Shown here: positions 57,712 to 64,000 of the stretch, one piece after another
Layout of the letters: the number at the start of each line of letters is the position of its first letter
How positions within the stretch are numbered: the stretch's first letter is position 1
Assembly (NCBI GenBank): GCA_021464415.1
Contig: CM038469.1
Location: 31,440,087 to 31,504,086, forward strand
Source of the DNA: Lonicera japonica
Taxonomy: Eukaryota; Streptophyta; Magnoliopsida; Dipsacales; Caprifoliaceae
DNA: 64,000 nucleotides
Direction: 5' to 3'
Made by a program: the position numbers and the translations under genes
Notes under the pieces: generated by a model
What the model saw: only the letters and a program-made list of their open reading frames with translations
What the model was told of the DNA's origin: nothing
The model's database searches: none

Positions 57712-60700
57712 ATCCCCCACTTGTATTTTAGAAAAAATAGTTTTCGTCATTCCGAGCATAATTTCAAAGTACAGTGCATAAGAAAAGGTGTTTTTCAACT
57801 TGAACCTCAATGTAGTGTTGATGTTCCATATTATACTAGTAACTCAATGTTTTGAACTCTATCTCTGACAATATTAAACGCACTGTCCCATGAGGATGTA
57901 GTTCGAAAGCCAGCACAATACGGCCATGTGCTTTATCCCGATATAGTGAATGCTCTAGAGAATTGCCCAAATTCCATAAAAAGCGGCCTCACTTCCACAT
58001 TCACTTAGGTGAGTCTATCAAGAATACTCCTGCAGCTAGGTACCCCACTCCACATGGAGATATAGAACTCATTAAGAGTAAATAACTCAACCTATTATCG
58101 CTTCAGGATTTCATGCTCCATCGGGATGTGAACACAAATTAAAATGCACGATTCACCATATCACTCACAACTTGTTGTTTACCCTTTGAACCTAGTTCTT
58201 GGGATCTCCAGTCATTTAGGTTGGGTTATCATTGTGGTGACTCAGCTCGATAGGCTTTATTCACATCCATTTTCGAGGTGTGTACCGCACCTCTTCGATC
58301 ATTTACTAGTCCTTTCGTCAAACGATTAGATCGATTCTCATCAATTCAATAATCCATTCTTACAATCACTGTAAATAAAATATATTTACTTGTATTGCTT
58401 GTATCGTACAAAAACAGGTTTATAAATTTGCAATAGCTGCAGCTCTATTGCTATGGATTATTTACTGGTACCATATCTCCCATATAGGGGTATCTAGCAA
58501 TAGGCTCATCGGCCATTATGCCTCCATACTAGCACTAGCTAGCGAAAACTCATGAACTTTTCTAGGAAAAAGTATTATCGTCTTCATTTCGTCCTTTCGG
58601 AAAAAAGAATCCACAAGGTTATATCCATGCTTGTATAAAACATGATCCTTTCAATTAGCACAAATGCACTAGTACTAGGTCCACTCAAGAATGTATATAG
58701 TACTCCCATATTAACAAACCAAAGTTTACAAATAATAATTAATTGGTGAATAGATACATGAACCATATATGATAAGTATCGCCAATTATTCTTCGTGTAC
58801 AATGCGCATTTAGCGCAAATTTTTATTCTTCAACAATATGTATATGTAGCATTGAATCTAAGTAGATGGGGTAAATTTATATACACGGAATCAAGATTGA
58901 ATAACTTGAGTTCTTCATACAAGAAATTTCATACAATGACCTAGTAAAATAAAAATCAACAACAATTTTTATCCGAATTTTAAATATTTTAGTGAAGGGG
59001 TTATATACTCATCAACATAATACGTGTTCGAAACAAGGATCGGAATTATCTACATGTGATCACTCAATGTGTAAATAATATTTACATCTTTGCAAGATAT
59101 TAACTCTTAAAGTAAATAAATATCCCAATAAGGTCCATCCATATAGTAATCAGAAAATATAAATTAGAACCCCAACTATTCATGTGAGCACCCCCACTAT
59201 TTTGATATCACCCCCGCTATACTCGCATTTTCAAACATAAAGAATAATGACATGCCTTAGAGAAAACAAAGAGTACTACTTCAATACTATTAGTTAGTAT
59301 AAGAGAAGCTACATAATACGCAACATATAAAATCTATGTAAGCATCTCATAAATAAAAAGGCAATATATCCAATTTAACAAATAAATAAGTTTAGGATCA
59401 CACAATACTAATTCATTTCATTTCAAGAAGACATATGACATTTCAATGCCAAAATGCTTCTAAAAGTATACTCCAAGTTTAACTAACCAAAATCAAGTAT
59501 CGTAGTGATGTAAGATTTCTCCAACGTCACTTTCTTTTGTAGTAAAATATAGAAGCCCTTTGATACTATAGTTACCAGGACTCTTCGGTTAAATAAACTT
59601 ATAAAAGAAGCAATTTGTACCGGTAAACTTGAACAATTTATCATAAAAGAAGTTAATTTATTCCAATAAGAGCTTTCTCTTTCAAGTATTTTGATTTTGG
59701 TATAGTTTCACCTTCTTTTATTTTTTTTTTCTAAATTAGCTTGGAGCTAAATGAAATATAGTTCTCATTGTTAAAGAACAATTAGAACTTCAATTATTTA
59801 ATCTTGTTCCCAACTTATTTTCCAATTGGCAAATCAATATTTTAATGTCATTATTAACATACGACAAATGGACATGGCATACTATCAATTAAATAAATCA
59901 TACACCTCAATCATGCTCTTTGATTATAATGCATACAAAGTACACAACATATTTTCAATTCAAAAATATTTTCAAAAAAATATATACAAGCATATAATTA
60001 ACAAGGGGTTAACTATTTAGCAAATGTTTTTCATGTATCATAAATCATACATGCATCACCAATGAGTTCTACTAACATATAAACATAGTTTAGTTCAATT
60101 GCATCTATGAATACAATGAAAAAATCGCAGGCAGATTAATATGTCAACTTTGAACAACCATATCTCTCTCATATGAAGTCCGATTTTAGCTTGTAACCTA
60201 TCAAATTTAAAGGTATACTTGTCAACTGTCATTTACAAGTGGATTCACTAAAAAATACTTAACATATTGGAAGTTATGACTAAAAGAGTACAGGGAATAT
60301 GTTTTTTTTTTTCAAAAATTCAACATCTTGAATCCAACATTAAAAATCCATATAGAATTAAGTAAAAAGGATTTTTCCATGAAACAAAATCATAAGTACT
60401 CTTAATATTATATCTAAACATATAGTTACTTAGATAATGATTTAACATACCAATATTTGAAATTTAACACAATTTGAAAGATAATGAAATATAATTGTAA
60501 GCTTTAAAAAAATTGCATTAAACATACCTTTTCCGCATTGTCATTTAGATGATTTGACGAGAGCACCTTTATCCGACCATCCCGTTGGGCGTGTCGAACT
60601 TCTTTTATAAGCTCTACTTTTTCAAATAGGATCCAATATACCTCTCTAAAACCGCTTCTCTTAATTAGTGAAGTGGGAGGTACCCAACAACACTTATATC

Positions 60701-61077
60701 ATAAACTTTTAATATAAAATTCGTCAAGTTTCATATAGTAAATATGATGTATCACACCAAAATTTACTTCGTCACCACCTTTCAATTTTTTTTTCTCAAA
60801 TGATCTTCGTAAAAGATCATAGTCACGGATGACTTTCTAATCAAGTACGTTTGCAAAGCAAGACGATACTTGTTCAATATATAATTATATGACAATAGAT
60901 GTCATTCTTATAATACAAAAGTAGAGTGAAACTTTAAAGTTTTGTATTTTCTTTATAGGTGGTTTATACTTGTCAAAAATTATATTTTCTAAATTTGTAT
61001 TACGGTTCTAGTTTGGCTCATCAAAGTCCGTTTTTCTCATCATTGCATTTGTAATGTGACGCATAATGTCTTAAAAT
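57712..61077 (-). other. Noncoding interior of the LARD-like element
   Basis: A moderately GC-balanced stretch at 57890-58350 resembles the long 3' untranslated region of some copia elements on the minus strand. The rest, 58400-61077, is AT-rich without frames longer than about 70 codons. No tRNA or protein genes seen. Confidence 0.6.
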
Positions 61078-62376
61078 TGCTGGAGCATCACAATATAATT
61101 ACTACAATAGCAACGAGTACTTTAGTTGAAAAACAATAATGATATCAAAACTGAAATTAAATTAACGATATCAAAGTTCCAGGATTTTTTTATTGTTTTG
61201 GATACCAATCAAAATAATTTTACCATTAATAATTTCAATGGTGTGGAGTGAATGAATTAACATGCATCGAAGTAGAGACCCATCTCTAAATTATAAACCT
61301 TTCAAAAACATAATGATTTACGATAAAAACAATAAATAATAGTGTACTACTATTAGTCTATATAACCAACTTTGTTAAAACAATATTAACAGAATAATAA
61401 TGCCAATATAAAATCTTACGCTTGTCAAAACGAACTGCAAAAATATTTTATAAATGGAACAATAGTACCATTAACTTGATAGGAAAATTTTGGGTTGAGG
61501 CGCGGACTAGGTCGCTCTCTTTAAGACGTTTCGCGGCTCTGCCCAAATTGTGTGCTTGCAGTTCCTAAATACCACGCCGTCCCCAAGATACAACAAGCTC
61601 CAGAATCCCCTCTGTCTCGATTTTCCTTGCACGTTGGAAAATCAGAATACCAACACCTTTGATAATTAATGCTCAAAGTTAGTAGACAAATTTCGTCAAA
61701 AAGAACAAAGGAATTTTTTTTCTTTTCTTGGTGGTCTCGGTTTCTTAAAAAAATGAAGAAAAGAAACTTCTTTTTTTATTTGTTCACTAAAAGAAGAAAA
61801 ATTAATTTTTCTTCTCCAACATTTTTTCTTTATACTCACGGTTAGCTCAAGAATTTTTATTTTTTTTTGTTTTCTATTCTCTCGCATTCATCAAAAGAGG
61901 ATAAATTAATATATATATACATACACAACTTGAACAACAAGTGTAGAAAAATAAGGATGCACTATCCATTTCCTTTGGCTCAAGCTAACTATATTTAATG
62001 AAAGAGAGAGAGAGAGTGGAGTTGTTGGCCAAAATTAGTGGGGGAGTGAAAATCTCTCTTTGTTGGAGACTTAGTCAAAATTTTCAAATTCTAAATATCT
62101 AAATAAAATTTATTTAATAAAATAAAATTTTCAAATATATTTTGTTCAAAAGAATATATTCAAAGCAAGCCTGAGTCTAACCCTGAGTCGGGTCGATCTA
62201 GTACAATTATTGCGCACATGTGGTAAGCCACACATATAAAAGTTCTCGTCCAATTATATGAAAATTGGGTAAACAAAACATTTATGTAAACTCGTAAAAA
62301 ATTCACATTCTCTAATGTTGGACATAGGCAATGAAGCTTGCTTTAATTTTTTCAAAATACACACCAAGTTCCAACA
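61078..62376 (-). repeat. LTR (5' LTR in element orientation)
   Basis: 1299 bp partner of 56411-57711. Confidence 0.9.
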
Positions 62377-62675
62377 GCATATATATGCCCATTTCCATTA
62401 CAAACAAGGAATTTTCTAATCGAGCAAGCTAGGTGTGTTTTGCTTGTTGACCGACCACCACTTAACTGTCATTGTTAGCCGGCTAAGGTGAACTAACTGA
62501 AGGCGGATCGATCGACTTTAGTCGGCCAATGAAAAGGAGATGGCTGAGCTAGAAGATAAGTGATTGAAAATAACCACTTGTATAAATGTGAAGAAGGTCA
62601 GGTACAGCTAGTATCCTAGAGTACTGCCCAAGTTTACCTTTTATAATAATTTTCATACACACCATATCCTATACA

Positions 62676-62875
62676 TATAAATGGAAGGGAAAACCCACAC
62701 CCATGACACATTAATTTCAATACTTTATACTCTCTACTCACTCCCATACTTTCTCTCCTTCTTACCCAAGTAAAAACCTTGATTTACTATTATACATCTT
62801 TCAATCTTTTAAGCTAATATAATCATCACACACACATGGATGATGTACTGTTGAACTGGGAATTAAAGACCTGGT
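62676..62875 (+). other. Conserved promoter and putative first exon, copy C
   Basis: TATA box tataaat at 62676, CT-rich leader and an ATG at 62836 opening MDDVLLNWELKT-W, ending at ctg|gtattc, which looks like a splice donor as in block A. The LARD-like insertion lies about 300 bp upstream of the TATA box in this copy. Confidence 0.4.
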
Positions 62876-63714
62876 ATTCTCTCTATTTTACTACTCTTAA
62901 GTTTACCAACGTAGTTCATTTTTTTCATTCATAATTCATGGTTACCAAATAAGTAAACTGGTTTGATTCTTTTTAATATGGGTTTGGTTAGTTTTTAACC
63001 ACGCACACCGTTAAACTATTTTATAGTTTGAAAATTTCCAAGGAAATATTGTATATTGAGCATTTTAATTTTCATGGAAAAGAACTGAAACCAAACGCCC
63101 AGTAAATCTGAATAATTATCTAGATGAAGATACCAACCAATCTTATTATAATTTTGAGTAAATAACAATAGAAGCCCTTAAATTATATCCGAAGTTCAAT
63201 TAAGCCCCTAAACTTAATTTTATGTCAATTGAGCCCTTAAACTAATCAAATTAAACACCAATGGCCAATCTATCCAAATCTCCAGTTAAATCAAACGAAT
63301 TGGAGGGCTTTTTGGTCACTTAAACTTGTGTGCAAATATATGTTAGCCCAAATTGATATATATATATATATATATATGGGTTATGTTAACGTGTGTTCTT
63401 TGGGCATATGTTATGCATTTACATTTGGAAAGAATAAACTCCCAATTCACATGCATATTAAATTTGACATTTATTCTTATACAAAAGTTCATTCTCCATT
63501 TATAGTAGTTTTAACATGTTCTCCAAGGGCACATGCTATCATTTTCCTATGTATATGGTCCGATTCAGGTGCTGTAGACACCCTAATCTGTGACCCCCGC
63601 AAGAACCCTAACAACTATCGAAAAGTATAGTTTTTGGAGTCCGAGACCCACCCGAGCACCCGAAACTGCCCCGAAAGGGTTTGTTGGCCAAAGAAACCTG
63701 TTTTTAAGGGGAAT

Positions 63715-63901
63715 TATCGCGCGACAAACCAGTATGTCATGCGACAATCTCTTTTATATCGAGCGACAAGTTCCCCGAGCACAGACCAACCACTTATTGA
63801 CAAATCAGTTTGTTAGAAGGGTCACTTCAACCGTTTGTCGCGCGACATTGTCCCAAATGTCACGCGACACTTGCTTTTTCTGAGAAAATGTCGCGCGACA
63901 A
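63715..63901. repeat. tgtcgcgcgaca palindromic array of the Tat-like LTR
   Basis: About six motifs in under 200 bp: cgcgcgacaaac, catgcgacaa, gagcgacaag, tttgtcgcgcgacat, cacgcgacac and a perfect 12-bp tgtcgcgcgaca at 63889-63900. The last lies 16 bp before the TATA box. These CpG-dense motifs stand out in AT-rich DNA. Confidence 0.85.
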
Positions 63902-63916
63902 ATCCTCTCCCAGCAC

Positions 63917-63924
63917 TATAAATA
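63917..63924 (+). promoter_or_regulatory. TATA box of the Tat-like LTR
   Basis: ctataaatagg directly follows the palindromic array, as in the LTR at 5250. Confidence 0.65.
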
Positions 63925-64000
63925 GGCCAACACCCCCAAGGGTTCAGGACGGCAACTTAGGATCTAAGAATTTTAAGTTTTCTATCTGATTTTTTGGTCT

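Larger units (their letters stand above)
56411..62376 (-). mobile_element. LTR retrotransposon without coding capacity (LARD-like, copia-type ends)
   Basis: Two LTRs of about 1.3 kb, 56411-57711 and 61078-62376, match over their whole length and begin tg(t/c)tggagcatcac and end caagtt(c/t)(t/c)aaca on plus. A perfect gcata duplication flanks the element (56406-56410, 62377-62381), and block B holds the empty site ggcatatatatgccc (about 34638). Next to 57711 the minus strand reads ACAAGTGGGGGAT, a copia-type polypurine tract, which gives minus orientation. The 3.37-kb interior has no gag or pol frame. A primer-binding site was not recognised near 61077. It must be mobilised in trans, if at all. 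Confidence 0.88.
49322..63572. repeat. Tandem segmental duplication, block C
   Basis: Same content as A and B, enlarged by the LTR element 56411-62376. It ends where a new Tat-like LTR begins at 63573, next to gtccgattcaggtgc, which in block B continues uninterrupted (35820 onward). Confidence 0.85.
63573..64000 (+). mobile_element. Tat-like LTR, 5' part, running out of the window
   Basis: It begins tgtagacaccctaatctgtg at the point where block C stops aligning with block B. It continues with ccgaaactgccccgaaaggg (as at 47850), an array of tgtcgcgcgacaa-type motifs (63715-63901) and a TATA box at 63917-63924. Whether a complete element follows cannot be seen. Confidence 0.75.

Overview
The window is nuclear DNA from a flowering plant, most likely a eudicot. 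It is AT-rich, dense in nested LTR retrotransposons and MITEs, and its only intact genes are intronless plant-type berberine bridge enzyme-like (BBE-like) FAD oxidases with secretion signals. There are no bacterial-type operons, tRNA genes or CRISPR arrays. The only rRNA-like DNA is 5S-derived sequence inside a Cassandra retrotransposon.

The backbone is a tandem segmental duplication in three blocks. Block A is about 6.5-14.64 kb, block B 28.48-35.85 kb and block C 49.32-63.57 kb. Each block carries, on the minus strand, one BBE-like gene with its TATA box and flanks. Each also carries, on the plus strand 5-11 kb further right, a conserved promoter plus a short first exon of an unidentified gene. 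Copies A (7328-8932) and B (30151-31755) are intact at 534 codons. Copy C (50189-51797) is broken by a 4-bp duplication right after the signal peptide. By shared amino-acid states, B and C are closer to each other than to A. All three copies lack the canonical flavin-linking cysteine (tryptophan instead) and carry a cysteine four residues later.

The DNA between blocks is mostly remains of Ty3/gypsy elements of the Tat/Ogre kind. An LTR of this kind ends at or near the left edge of every block (6237, 28481, 49321), and Tat-like sequence begins at the right edge of A (protease fragment, 14.68 kb) and C (new LTR, 63573). This suggests that the gene array grew by unequal recombination between flanking retrotransposons. 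The A-B interval holds pol fragments (protease, integrase) on the plus strand and, downstream, several antisense reading frames including a plant mobile domain (PMD) relative, then a 69-bp minisatellite and the 3' LTR.

Later insertions are block-specific and many have readable target-site duplications (TSDs). They are a Tourist-like MITE in A, a 1.5-kb solo LTR, a Cassandra TRIM and a PIF/Harbinger-like MITE in B, and a 3.2-kb chromovirus-type solo LTR and a 6-kb LTR element without coding capacity in C. A truncated Ty1-copia element lies between B and C. A recurring oddity is that unrelated LTRs each carry their own array of short palindromes, several just upstream of a TATA box.
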